Of a stretch of 64,000 nt of DNA, positions 1-9,459 are shown one piece after another; position 1 is the stretch's first letter; every line of letters starts with the position of its first letter. The notes below the pieces were generated by a model, which worked only from the letters and a program-made list of their open reading frames with translations, was not told where the DNA came from and ran no database searches. The position numbers and the translations under genes were made by a program. This stretch comes from Petasospora fabianii (taxonomy: Eukaryota; Ascomycota; Saccharomycetes; Phaffomycetales; Wickerhamomycetaceae). Location: contig CP048715.1 of the NCBI GenBank assembly GCA_022641835.1, positions 1,240,001 through 1,304,000 on the forward strand, in the 5' to 3' direction.

Positions 1-899
1 CTTGTTTCTGTAGAATAATGTCCGAGGTTTTTGTTGTATAAATTCTTGCTGTCGATCATTAAAAGAATGAAATGGTCACAGGTATATTTCTACTTAAGTG
101 AATCAAAAGGAGGAAGCGCGTGCGCGATCGCGCATGTACCGGCCAGTCGGAGCAACGGAATAGAAGATTAGCCAAGGCCCCACAGCCTCAAGGGCCAATA
201 AGGTGGACATATTAAACAAGTCTATGTTATTTAGAAGACCATTCGCGAAAAAAAAATAAACTGCATGTTAAAATTGCATAATGACGCATATCGACCAATC
301 AGCGAAAGAAGCTGGGGAGCTGGGGACCTAAACAGTCTGAAGGGTCATTTTTCAAAATTCTGGGGTGCAGCCGCGGCTATCGAAAAAAGTCTTAAGATGA
401 CTCTGTGGGGTGAACATGGGTATAGACATATACCTATACAGTAGATGATCTCGTTGTAGTACATAGACACAGAGGAGTACACGAGATTAATCTAGAGTAA
501 CGCTCACTCTCCGAGTTCGCACTTACGAACAAGCCAATCAGCGCATGCGTACAACCTTTGAAAGCGCATGCTTGACATCACAGGTGTGGGTCTACCGATT
601 TGCGGGGGCAGCTTGAGTTGTCTCTGTAACAATCTTTCGGCCGCCCCCGGGATTACACACACATACACATAAATACATAGAGAGACTCTGGCGGCTACTA
701 CATAAGACATTGCTGTATATAAATATAAACAGTGAATTTCCGCCCTGAACAGCCTTTGGCTGAATATTTGAAGAAAGAAACTAACCGCCCACTACATCTT
801 GCTTACCGCCCACTTACCGTCCACTTACCGCCCACTTGAAGTATACACACCCAACTACACATACAAAGCCACAGCCTCCCCATTAGCCGCTGAGTTTAG
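1..899. other. Intergenic region upstream of the zinc-cluster regulator gene
   Basis: About 0.9 kb without a convincing gene. The reading frames present are short and lack any recognisable motif. It contains a 14-bp perfect palindrome at 121-134 (TGCGCGATCGCGCA) inside a GC-rich patch and, near the gene, an array of 11-bp units (listed separately). It presumably holds the promoter of the downstream activator gene; no neighbouring gene end is visible at the left edge. Confidence 0.6.
783..837. repeat. 11-bp promoter repeat array
   Basis: Three adjacent 11-bp units of the form TACCGCCCACT (804-814, 815-825 with C to T at one position, 826-836) plus a fourth partial unit at 783-792. They lie 63-117 bp before the ATG of the zinc-cluster gene. 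Spacing of one helical turn and placement suggest a regulator-binding array. The reverse complement core GTGGGCGG resembles C2H2 zinc-finger targets, but the factor is unknown. Confidence 0.6.
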
Positions 900-3311
900 A
901 TGCCCACAAAAGAGGAGCAGCTCGATGAGCAAACCAAGCTCATTAGAGCAGCTGGAAACGCTGGTTTAACAAGAACTTCACAAGCATGTGATCGTTGTCG
1001 TATCAAGAAGATTAAATGTGATGGTAAGATTCCAAGTTGTACAAATTGTCTCAATATTGGTTATAATTGTCAAACAAGTGATAAACTCACTAGAAGAGCC
1101 TTCCCAAGAGGTTATACAGAGAATCTTGAGAAGAACCTCATCAACCTTCAGAATGAAAATGCCAAACTCATCACAGAAATGGAACTTCTTAAGAAGGAAC
1201 TTCATCATGTCTCTTCCTCTGCTAAACCATTCGCCCTAGGGTCTGAACATTCTCAAAGTCTTAGTCCAGAACTTTCAACACCTTCTTTGATCATTCCAGC
1301 TAATAGTTCCCTTGATGTTGATGTCTTCCAACCAAACGTTAAGAGGGAATCTGTTGTCTCAATCCCACCAGAGAGAAGTGACTCAGAATTGGGTTTGGTA
1401 ACAACATCACAACAAGGATTTGAGACAATGTCGGAAAATTTCTTCCGTTATACAAATTATATTGATAAGGAAAACTATGTTGGTCTCAATTGTTTAAATG
1501 TCTTGTTTGATAAGGCGGTTTCCAGTATGAACCTTTCACCTGTTGAAGAACTTTACTATCCACCAATAGAATCTTCAAGTCTTTATGATTTCCTTGCAAC
1601 GAAATTCCTTTCAAAATTCCCATCAAAGACAAATTTGGATCTTCTCATTTCGAACCATTTTGAACATCTCAATTTGATTCCAATCTTGGATGAAAGTGCC
1701 TTTTTCAAGTTTTACAAAGAGATCTTCAACTCTATCGATAATAAGACTGAGAATTTGAGTCAATTATTAACTCAATTGGAACCAACAAATGTCACTAGTG
1801 AAGATCGTCTCGTTTTCATTGCTACACTTGTGCTTATCATTCAACTCAATTGCTCCATCTTTAGCATCCATGAAATTCACAAATTGGTCACTTCATTAAA
1901 CCTATCTGTCAATATCACAATCCCAAAGTTTCAGGCATTGTTGCTTTCACTCTATTTGTTCCACAATAAGAATTGTTACAAGAACACAGTCATTAACTTG
2001 ACAAACATTGCCCACGCTGGTGTCTTAAGTTTGGGGTTACACTTAAACTACAACAACTTGAATCAACTTGGTCAAAATCCACAATTGAACAAAGAACAAA
2101 AATTCAAGAGTTATGCTATCAGATTAAAACTCTTTTGGAGTTTCTACATCCTTTCCACTATTTCTGGTATCTTTTTCGGTTTACCACAAGTTGGATTCTT
2201 TGATCGTTTCCACGTTCCAAAATTAGCAACCATTGTTAATGCTAATCAAAACTTGAAACATACTTTGTCTTTGATTGAAATACTTGAAAAATTTGAAAAC
2301 ATTAACTTGCTTTCTATTGGTGAAGATCCACAGAAACTGAAGGATGTCGATCAGATCTTGGTCAACTGGAGAAAAGATTTGGGTCTTAATGCCTTTTTCT
2401 CAAAGTTGACTACTGAAAACAATGAACGTCGTCATAAGAAGGCCAAGAAGAGCAGTACTTTCTTCAGCAGAGATGATATTATCAAAATCCAATTAAACAT
2501 GTTTTACCTAACTTTGAGAATGTCAATCCATCTCAATACGGCTTTTGATAATGAATCGCCACTTAGTGGTCAATCCACTTATGTGATCTCTTCACTATCT
2601 CGTGAGTTTTTGGCATACATTATCCTCTTGGATCGCAAACGTGAATTAAATAACTTGAACAATTTTGAATTCCATCTTGTTCCTATCAATTTCCTCAAGT
2701 TTTGCCTTTTGTCCATGCTTAGTATTGTTAAACTCTCTCAGGAGTTCAACAAACATGCTGCAGCTCTCCTCAATGATGCCTCAAAACTCATTGGACAAAC
2801 TCTCAAGGTTATCAAAAACAGATATCCAGAGAACTTTGTCTTGTTTAAAGACATTGTCATCCACATCAAGCGCACTTTCACTGTTGTTGATCGTGACTTG
2901 GATTATGATTCTTTGGAGAATCAGGCCCACTCACAACCAGATCTCATCCACGAATCACAACATATTTACAACGATTCTTCTCAAAACATTTTGTCCACTA
3001 TTGGTGACTCACGTCATCCATCAACTGGATCTGACTCTAGTACAGTTTCGTCCATTTTCTCCAACAACTACACTAACTCAATGCCCCACACCCATGCTAC
3101 AGCTGCTGCTGCCCTTGATCATTACCCACCGGGAGATTACGCCCATGCTGAGTCTGACTCGTCCATTGATGATATCCCAGAGCTGGATTCTAACATGGAT
3201 TTGATGTTTGACTGGAACTCTTCAACAAGTTTGAAAGATTTTGGTATGAAGGGTGTTATGGAAGCAAAGAACCTCTCGGCATATGACGTTAGTTACATTG
3301 TTGAGAAATGA
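900..3311 (+). CDS. Zn2Cys6 transcription activator, Sip4/Cat8 family
   Basis: An 803-residue fungal binuclear zinc-cluster regulator. The cluster is C30, C33, C40, C47, C50 and C57 with the usual 2-6-6-2-6 spacing. It is followed by the linker TSDKLTRRAFPRGYTE, which is typical of the Cat8/Sip4 group that binds carbon-source response elements of gluconeogenic genes, and then a heptad-type coiled coil (about residues 74-105) for dimerisation. A fungal-specific middle homology region lies near residues 330-430, around the WSFYILSTISGIFFGLP segment. The C-terminal third is Ser/Asp-rich and ends in an acidic, aromatic stretch that could be the activation domain. Length and linker fit Sip4 somewhat better than the longer Cat8; choosing between them needs a tree. 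The ATG at 900 opens a full frame with no intron. Confidence 0.85.
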   Translation: MPTKEEQLDEQTKLIRAAGNAGLTRTSQACDRCRIKKIKCDGKIPSCTNCLNIGYNCQTSDKLTRRAFPRGYTENLEKNLINLQNENAKLITEMELLKKELHHVSSSAKPFALGSEHSQSLSPELSTPSLIIPANSSLDVDVFQPNVKRESVVSIPPERSDSELGLVTTSQQGFETMSENFFRYTNYIDKENYVGLNCLNVLFDKAVSSMNLSPVEELYYPPIESSSLYDFLATKFLSKFPSKTNLDLLISNHFEHLNLIPILDESAFFKFYKEIFNSIDNKTENLSQLLTQLEPTNVTSEDRLVFIATLVLIIQLNCSIFSIHEIHKLVTSLNLSVNITIPKFQALLLSLYLFHNKNCYKNTVINLTNIAHAGVLSLGLHLNYNNLNQLGQNPQLNKEQKFKSYAIRLKLFWSFYILSTISGIFFGLPQVGFFDRFHVPKLATIVNANQNLKHTLSLIEILEKFENINLLSIGEDPQKLKDVDQILVNWRKDLGLNAFFSKLTTENNERRHKKAKKSSTFFSRDDIIKIQLNMFYLTLRMSIHLNTAFDNESPLSGQSTYVISSLSREFLAYIILLDRKRELNNLNNFEFHLVPINFLKFCLLSMLSIVKLSQEFNKHAAALLNDASKLIGQTLKVIKNRYPENFVLFKDIVIHIKRTFTVVDRDLDYDSLENQAHSQPDLIHESQHIYNDSSQNILSTIGDSRHPSTGSDSSTVSSIFSNNYTNSMPHTHATAAAALDHYPPGDYAHAESDSSIDDIPELDSNMDLMFDWNSSTSLKDFGMKGVMEAKNLSAYDVSYIVEK

Positions 3312-3937
3312 TGTCGATTCAAGGTCTTTTACATATTCATTATAACCCCCCACACTTTACCATGATGATATTAACTTATCACATGGTACTACCCCTCTTA
3401 TATGAGGCTTCAATATTCCTAACTGCTTTCAGTTCTTGACCTTTTTGATTTCTTCAAAGGTTGCTTTTCTTGTTTTATTGGTGTACTATTTATGCCCGGT
3501 TGCGAAGAGAGCACACGTCAATGGTCGATCGATATGGTTCTGTGATTGTTCTGTATTTATGCTTATCTATAAGGTTTCTTTTTTATATTAAATATTTATT
3601 GAATTCATAAGTCACAATCTGTAGTAAGATGTCCTTGTACTGTGTCGTGCGGCCCAGACACCTATCTAACAACTGAAAACCTCAAGATCTTCAAATTCCA
3701 GCGTTCAATATCAGACAGTAGGTAAATAATCCTCTCAATTCATATCAAAGATGTTTATATAATGAATTACTCCCAAGAATGTCAAGAAGATACCGAATAG
3801 GGAAAATGCTGACATAAGACACCACGAAAAAGTAGGAAAACCCGATCAGCTTAAGCTCCATTTCAACCCCACACTTCTTGTTAAAGCTAGAGATAAGAAG
3901 CAACATCCACTACCTTCTTGCCATCAGTCGCAGTCTA
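3312..3937. other. Intergenic region with candidate hydrophobic micro-ORF
   Basis: Holds the 3' flank of the zinc-cluster gene (AT-rich, TTTTTATATTAAATATTTA-like stretch near 3570-3600) and the promoter of the small spliced gene. On the minus strand an ATG-started 38-codon frame at 3745-3861 encodes a hydrophobic peptide, overlapped by a second 26-codon hydrophobic frame. Neither matches a family I know, so no gene is called here. Confidence 0.4.
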
Positions 3938-4295
3938 ATGAAAGAAGCAGAGTTTCGTAAACATTATCCAAATCTTCCAAAAGAAGTTTTCGAGCGTGGT
4001 AAGGCCGTGCGGATGATATTCTTTGCCGTGCCCATCTTTGTCGTGACTAGTGTAATGCTTTACAAGCGAAGTGAGTATTAACGACAATTGCACAACCAGA
4101 TAGAAGCGACACTACTAACATCATTGGGAAGTGATTCTTGGAGAACAGAAGAAAGTACAGATTGGAGAGTTCATGTCAGATGGAAGTATCAGACCTTTCT
4201 CAACAAAAGAGATTGAGAATCATGACAAGGGAAGTGTGTTTACGATGTTGTTTGGTGAGGATAAAGTGGACTACAATCAGGAAAAGGGCAAGTGA
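3938..4295 (+). CDS. Small single-span membrane protein, spliced (98 aa)
   Basis: Two exons, 3938-4070 and 4132-4295, are separated by a 61-nt intron at 4071-4131 with donor GTGAGT, branch point TACTAAC (4113-4119) and acceptor AAG. Splicing joins the frames into a 98-residue protein starting MKEAEFRKHYPNLP. Residues about 26-42 (FFAVPIFVVTSVMLY) form one transmembrane segment, followed by basic residues and a soluble charged C-terminus ending at a TGA. The reading frame upstream contains only non-ATG candidates, so the ATG at 3938 is used. I do not recognise the family. The short N-terminus, single span and positive residues after it would suit a mitochondrial inner-membrane or ER protein, but that is inference. 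Confidence 0.65.
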
Positions 4296-4410
4296 ACGTT
4301 GATAAAAAGTTCGTTTATGTTGTTATTTATTCATATTTATTACTGAGAGATACAAGTATACAGTCTCTCAATTACAATTTTATGGTGTTTATGAGAGTAG
4401 TGACACCACA

Positions 4411-5448
4411 TCAGAAGGTATCGACAAAGCTTACAAGACTCTGCATGGCCTCTTTGCGACCCCATGGATCGGCAATGATCTTGATATGGTGAGCACCTGG
4501 GTCAACAAACACTTTTTCTCTTGGAATTTGAGCAAGGTTGGTCAACCAGTGCTCCACATCGTCGATCATAACCTCAAGATCACCGTAGTATACCCACGTC
4601 TTTTCAGGTAAAATCTGAGTCCAGTCCACTGTATCATCCAATGCTGGGTTTAAAAGCTTAGAATGCTGCTCCTCTTTGTTGTTGGTCAACAAACGGCCGT
4701 ACTCGTTCAATGAGTGAGCATTGCATACATCCTTTGGTGGCTTATTTGTCTCATAAGTGCCTGTCATTGGTGGATGAATGTTAATCCATGGTGAGATCAA
4801 TATGGCACCCATTGGAATTGCACCAGATTTTGCCTTGGTAATACCTTCAATAGGATGCTTCTGATGTCTCAAAGAAGAGCAACACAAACGAGCACCTGCA
4901 GAATCACCACCGATGAAGAAGTTCTTTGATGTCTCAGATAACTTGTTCAGTGTCCGAGTGGCTTCATCAACAGGCGAAGGCCATTTACCACCTTGCCAGT
5001 CCAGCTTATACTCAAGCATTAAGATAGAAAGACGATCATTATTGGATGATCTCAGATACGCTTCTTTCAAGAAGCTTGGAAAGATAGGAATCAAACCATG
5101 AAGATAGCCACCTCCATGGAAGTACACCAAGACAGGATCATCTAAAGATCTGTTTTTGGCTTCAACAAGCCAGGCAACCCGACCCTTCTCAATACCATCA
5201 ACTGGGAACTCAACACCAAAGTTGTTAAGTTTGTCTTGGTACTCATTGCGCAAGAAATCAAGGTTTTGAGAAATTGTCATTCCTGGCTCTTCCTCGGCAA
5301 CAACCTCCATAGGAAGCTTATTCTCATAGGTCGAGAGGATCCATTGAACAAACAAATCAGTCCATCCAATGTGATCAAAGTGATCTGGATCGGTGACTTC
5401 TGTGAGCTTTTGAGCGAGCTGTTGAGATGTGAGTTCTTCAGCTGGCAT
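4411..5448 (-). CDS. Alpha/beta hydrolase, HSL/Say1-like esterase (copy A)
   Basis: A 345-residue serine hydrolase of the hormone-sensitive-lipase-like family. The oxyanion motif HGGGYLHG lies at residues 111-118 and the nucleophile elbow GGDSAG at 180-185 (Ser183). The late GDLEVMIDD and GAHH segments are the likely places for the acid and His of the triad. There is no signal peptide. The start ATG at 5446-5448 (MPAEELTSQQ) is chosen because copy B starts at the same place; codons further upstream are not conserved. Copy B (56969-58006) has the same length and is roughly 85% identical by eye. It ends convergently 115 bp from the small membrane protein gene and has KEL3 upstream on the same strand. 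The substrate is unknown; steryl or other carboxyl-ester deacylation is plausible from Say1 relatives. Confidence 0.85.
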   Translation of the reverse strand: MPAEELTSQQLAQKLTEVTDPDHFDHIGWTDLFVQWILSTYENKLPMEVVAEEEPGMTISQNLDFLRNEYQDKLNNFGVEFPVDGIEKGRVAWLVEAKNRSLDDPVLVYFHGGGYLHGLIPIFPSFLKEAYLRSSNNDRLSILMLEYKLDWQGGKWPSPVDEATRTLNKLSETSKNFFIGGDSAGARLCCSSLRHQKHPIEGITKAKSGAIPMGAILISPWINIHPPMTGTYETNKPPKDVCNAHSLNEYGRLLTNNKEEQHSKLLNPALDDTVDWTQILPEKTWVYYGDLEVMIDDVEHWLTNLAQIPREKVFVDPGAHHIKIIADPWGRKEAMQSLVSFVDTF

Positions 5449-5771
5449 CGTTGTGTTGTTATGGGTGGTAATTCTACCCTCCCATTGAATATAGCATACC
5501 ACAAACCATGCCAGTTGATCACCTTATATAGTATAAGAGGGGATGGATAAACCGGAAGTGGAGAAGGAAACACATTCAGATTAGACCCTACTCAATGGTC
5601 GTCTCCATCTCTTTAAAGCATTGCTATACCCAACAAAAGAACCGTGGGGTAAACAATGTGGGGTTGGATTTAAGGGTGTGATCTCAATCGCGTGATTTAT
5701 ATGAACTCGGAAACATAATACCGATGACATTAGAAAGTATGCATTTATCTACTTTAAAAGCAGTATTTCCT
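5449..5771. promoter_or_regulatory. Promoter of hydrolase copy A and KEL3 3' flank
   Basis: About 320 bp between KEL3 and the hydrolase, both on the minus strand. Motifs shared with the equivalent spot upstream of copy B include AAACCATGCCA (about 5512-5522) and GAGGGGATGGATAAACCGG (5538-5556), next to a TATATA stretch (5524-5529). Conservation after the coding regions have diverged points to functional promoter elements or recent duplication. Confidence 0.55.
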
Positions 5772-7664
5772 CTATCTTCTCTTACCTGAACTCTTGGAAG
5801 TATCCTTCTCGACAACTTCACCAACACCGGTGTCTTCAAGTTTGTCCTCTTCGATACGGATCTGCTCTCTTCTTTCCCACCATCTGTCTTGACAAAGGTC
5901 GAATGAGTGCTTCTTGAGATGCTTACCTCTGGCATCACGATTGTTTGAAATGGCCCATTCCAAGAACTGTGCACCGGTGCGAACGTAGAAGGCACGAAGT
6001 GTCTCGAATGCACGTGGATGTGGAAGCCATGGACGTGGATCTGGAATTTCTGGCTCATCTTCTTCAGCCTCTTCCTCTTCATCTTCTTCCTCAGCGACGA
6101 GTTTATGGTCACCTTCTTCCTCTTCACCATCATCCTCATCATCTTCGTCATCTTCATCGAAGTCATCATCAGAATCACCAATCTCCTTAGCTCTCTCAAC
6201 TTCTTTAAGATCCTCCCAGTAAACCTTCATACCATCCAATTTGGCCAAGTCAATAGAATAAAGAGAATCAATAGAGTAGTCTTTCTCACCAAGTTCCCAG
6301 ATACCACCAAAGATAAACAATGTGTCGTCAACAACGGCAGTAGAGGCATTGAAACGTGGATGTGGAAGCTGGTTTCTTACTTCGTACTCAATTTTGTCCT
6401 TATCTTCATCCTCATCGGATGCATTGTCACCATCCATCTTTTTCAATTCGTTTTCAATATCATTGGCATCGTCATCTTGATCTTCGTCTTCAAGGTTAGC
6501 CTTCTTCAACAACGCGTTCAAGATTTCTTCCAAATCTTCATCTCTGGCCTGTTTCTTCACTCTTTCTTGTTTCTTCTTTTTCAAAGAACGCAACTGCAAT
6601 GAATACCATCTATTCGTCTGAGTTTCGTAAGTGTAGAGTTCGTTGTAGAACTGAGATTCCAAACTCTCTTCGGTTTCCTCGTAGTCATAGACACCACCAA
6701 ACAAGACACCACGACCCTTATGATGAACCATGGAACATCCCACTCTCGGTGATGGCTGAAATCCTTGTTTTCTTCTTCTTTCCCATCTAATAGCGGAAAG
6801 GTCAGATTTCATTGTCAACAGCCAGCAATCAGTAAGAATCTTACCCTTTTGAAGTCCCTTACCTGCCTTGACTTTGCAATAACCACCCCAAAGAACAAGA
6901 CCATCAGCATGTGGGACAAGAGAGTGACCAGAGCGAGCATCTGGGATCGTGTGATTTGGTGGGAATTCAATTTGTGTCCACTTGTAAGTTGTGATATCGA
7001 AGACCCACAAGTCATTGAGGTACTGAGTGGACGTTCCAAGATCTCTGAATCCACCATGGAGAATGAAGTAATTTTTCCAGACAGCAATTCTGTGACCAGA
7101 ACGACCGCTTGGAGACACTCTATTATCAATTTTGGTCCATTCTTTTGTTTGGGCATCACAGAGCCATGTATCGTTGTAGTGCCAGAAAGAGTTCTGCTTT
7201 GGAGATGAGAATTCACCACCATGCAAAAGGACGACACCGGATGGATGAGCAGCGATAGCAGCAGAGGAACGTGGCATAGGAGAGTTCTGTGATGTGATCT
7301 TACGCCACTGGCTCGTATCAAGGTTGAATGTGAAGAGCTCGTTGTAGAAAGAGGCGATTCCGTCAACGGTATTTTCACCGCCAAAGATCAAGAGCTCTCG
7401 TTTACCATGGACTGGGTTAGCAACCATCGACGAGTTGATTCTCTTGCTTGGTCTGTGAACAGTTTCAATGTTGACAGCTTCAAACGCCTCCTGTTGTTCT
7501 TTGAACTGCTGCAAGACGGTCTCAATATCGACATCATCGTCCTCTTCACCGAGCTTCTTGGACTTCTTCTTATCCTTTGTAGCAGCCTTGGCCTGAGCTT
7601 TCTTATTCTTCTCCTCAGCACGCGCCTTCTTGGCGTCTTTATCCTTCTTTCCCTTCTTAGCCAT
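5772..7664 (-). CDS. KEL3: Kelch-repeat protein Kel3
   Basis: A 630-residue cytoplasmic kelch protein of the Kel3/KLHDC4 family. It has a Lys/Ala-rich N-terminus (MAKKGKKDKDAKKARAEEKN), the family segment NIETVHRPSKRINSSMVANP, then successive kelch blades with ELLIFGGE, GVVLLHGGEF, YFILHGGF, GLVLWGGY, GVLFGGVYDY and LFIFGGIW signatures, forming a beta-propeller. Acidic runs (around residues 400-430 and 505-555) interrupt and follow the propeller. A conserved C-terminal helical tail (PRPWLPHPRAFETLRAFYVRTG) follows. Length is close to the S. cerevisiae protein (651 aa). The molecular role of Kel3 is poorly defined. It is divergent from PBP2 over 262 bp. A decayed copy of its C-terminal coding end lies near 58.3-58.5 kb. 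Confidence 0.93.
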   Translation of the reverse strand: MAKKGKKDKDAKKARAEEKNKKAQAKAATKDKKKSKKLGEEDDDVDIETVLQQFKEQQEAFEAVNIETVHRPSKRINSSMVANPVHGKRELLIFGGENTVDGIASFYNELFTFNLDTSQWRKITSQNSPMPRSSAAIAAHPSGVVLLHGGEFSSPKQNSFWHYNDTWLCDAQTKEWTKIDNRVSPSGRSGHRIAVWKNYFILHGGFRDLGTSTQYLNDLWVFDITTYKWTQIEFPPNHTIPDARSGHSLVPHADGLVLWGGYCKVKAGKGLQKGKILTDCWLLTMKSDLSAIRWERRRKQGFQPSPRVGCSMVHHKGRGVLFGGVYDYEETEESLESQFYNELYTYETQTNRWYSLQLRSLKKKKQERVKKQARDEDLEEILNALLKKANLEDEDQDDDANDIENELKKMDGDNASDEDEDKDKIEYEVRNQLPHPRFNASTAVVDDTLFIFGGIWELGEKDYSIDSLYSIDLAKLDGMKVYWEDLKEVERAKEIGDSDDDFDEDDEDDEDDGEEEEGDHKLVAEEEDEEEEAEEDEPEIPDPRPWLPHPRAFETLRAFYVRTGAQFLEWAISNNRDARGKHLKKHSFDLCQDRWWERREQIRIEEDKLEDTGVGEVVEKDTSKSSGKRR

Positions 7665-7739
7665 TTCTTAAACACGTCAGACAGCTCTTACTAACTACCA
7701 GCTACGAGAGGAAAGACGGAAACAGAGAGTGCGTCTCAG

Positions 7740-7747
7740 CTCATCGC
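7740..7747. promoter_or_regulatory. PAC-like element in the KEL3/PBP2 promoter
   Basis: CTCATCGC, the reverse complement of the PAC core GCGATGAG bound by Dot6/Tod6 in S. cerevisiae. It is 76 bp before the KEL3 ATG and 180 bp before the PBP2 ATG. The match is short, so its function is uncertain. Confidence 0.35.
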
Positions 7748-7926
7748 CGTCAAACGCGCGTAGAGAAATTTCCGCGAAAATCTCCCAATTCGGAGTTGTT
7801 GACAATATTGAATTTCCTAACAAAAAGTAGAAGGTGAACAAGCGGGCACGCTCAAGACTTCACCCCACGGCGGCTAATCTTTAAAGGGAAGCGCCACGCG
7901 CAAATTGGGTCAATTCACAGGCAGAA

Positions 7927-9222
7927 ATGCTCAAGAGAAAGAACGAAGAGGAGGGTGCCAAGCAGGCCAAGCGAGTCGCGCTGGACGCGGAAGCGCTGGA
8001 TGATGACAGCAACTCCGCCAGCGTGGAGATTGATACGGGTGATAGCGGCCTGCCGACTCTGGAGAATCTCGAGGACGGCGACGGAGACCACCATTCCCAG
8101 AAACGCAAGCATCTACACGGGCCGTCTAGTTCCGAGGATGACCCGACGTATATCCACTTGCGAATGCTTTGCCAAGTTAAGGAGGCATCCATTGTCGTAG
8201 GAAAGGGTGGAGAGACCATCAACCACATTAAGGAGGCATCACAGGCACGCATCAACGTGTCAGATAACATTCGAGGGGTCCCAGAGCGTGTCATTCATGT
8301 GATGGGTCCACTGGAGAAGGTTGCCAATGCCTTTGGACTCATCACTCGTGCCATTCTAGGAGAGGATAACAAACCATCTGATCAAGACTCTAGACCAATA
8401 CAGCTCCAACTCCTTGTCCAGCATCAATTGATTGGATACGTCATTGGGAAGCAAGGTCTAAAATTTAGAGAAATTGAAGACGTCTCAGCATCAAAACTTT
8501 CCGCATCACCATCGGCACTGCCATACTCTACAGATCGTGTACTCACAATCTCTGGTGTCGCAGATTCTATCCATATCGCTGTCTACTACGTTGCACAAAC
8601 CATCTTGGAGTTCAAATCCTTGGTAACGTCGAAGCCAATCCACTATAATCCAGCTACCGTTCACCAAGCTCCACTAATGATGGGAGGGTTGACCCCAGTG
8701 AACATGAACATTGGTATGAACCTTGGTATGAACGGTCCAAACAATAACTCCATGTTGGGATTCGGCCATCAAATGCCACAACACTTTATATCTGCATACC
8801 CAAATGTCTCTACAAGACCATCTGTGCCTCAACAGCATCCGCATTTCCACCAAAACCATCAACACATCCCAAACGCACAAAGGTCTGGACCTCAACAGTC
8901 TTTTATTCCACAGGGCCCATTGTCGCTTCCATTACAACAAGTGACACAGGAAATATTTATCCCAAACGAGTACGTGGGGAATGTCATTGGTAAGTCAGGT
9001 AAGAATATCAAGCAGGTGAAAGAGGCTTCTGGATCCCAGATTGTCATTGACCCTGCTGAGGATGGCAAATTGGAGAGAAAAGTCACATTAATTGGGTCTC
9101 CTCAAGGGAATCAAACTGCGATATATCTGATTAACAATAGAATTGAGATAAACAAGAAGAACAGAGAACAGAGAGCAAAATCTGAAAAGCTATTGGATGA
9201 ACCAAAAAGTTTAGAGGAATGA
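7927..9222 (+). CDS. PBP2: KH-domain RNA-binding protein Pbp2
   Basis: A 431-residue protein with three KH domains. The GxxG loops are GKGG at 92-95 (KH1), GKQG at 174-177 (KH2) and GKSG at 355-358 (KH3). The segments YIHLRMLCQVKEASIVVG, ARINVSDNIRGVPERVI and QEIFIPNEYVGNVIGK match the pattern of Pbp2, a Pab1-binding-protein-interacting poly(rC)-binding-type protein, rather than Hek2/Khd1. A His/Gln/Asn/Met-rich low-complexity linker (about 240-330) separates KH2 from KH3. The N-terminus has an acidic stretch with a basic KRK patch. The likely role is binding mRNA or telomeric transcripts. There is no intron; the first ATG of the frame is used. Confidence 0.88.
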   Translation: MLKRKNEEEGAKQAKRVALDAEALDDDSNSASVEIDTGDSGLPTLENLEDGDGDHHSQKRKHLHGPSSSEDDPTYIHLRMLCQVKEASIVVGKGGETINHIKEASQARINVSDNIRGVPERVIHVMGPLEKVANAFGLITRAILGEDNKPSDQDSRPIQLQLLVQHQLIGYVIGKQGLKFREIEDVSASKLSASPSALPYSTDRVLTISGVADSIHIAVYYVAQTILEFKSLVTSKPIHYNPATVHQAPLMMGGLTPVNMNIGMNLGMNGPNNNSMLGFGHQMPQHFISAYPNVSTRPSVPQQHPHFHQNHQHIPNAQRSGPQQSFIPQGPLSLPLQQVTQEIFIPNEYVGNVIGKSGKNIKQVKEASGSQIVIDPAEDGKLERKVTLIGSPQGNQTAIYLINNRIEINKKNREQRAKSEKLLDEPKSLEE

Positions 9223-9459
9223 ATGCTACTACTTTGAGGTCTTGATTTAAATGATGGGCTACACATATCTTGTGTGTTGAAATTTTGGAATATTAAAAAA
9301 TGGGTTGTCTGGTTGTCTTCTTATGTCTGTGTCTTTTTTACGGTACTCGTGTCATAATTGCTTGTTGACAGAGGATGTATTTAGGGTTGTTGTCCTTATA
9401 ATGTAACGCTACTTTTGGTTTGAACATATTACACATGCATTCTAATTAGTCATGGATCA

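Noticed and set aside
504-710. Short minus-strand frame in the left intergenic region
   Set aside because: No motif, low complexity in part; consistent with chance.
6018-6602. Hydrophobic 194-codon frame antisense to KEL3
   Set aside because: Produced by reading the acidic KEL3 codons in reverse; poly-Ile/Phe composition is typical of such shadows.
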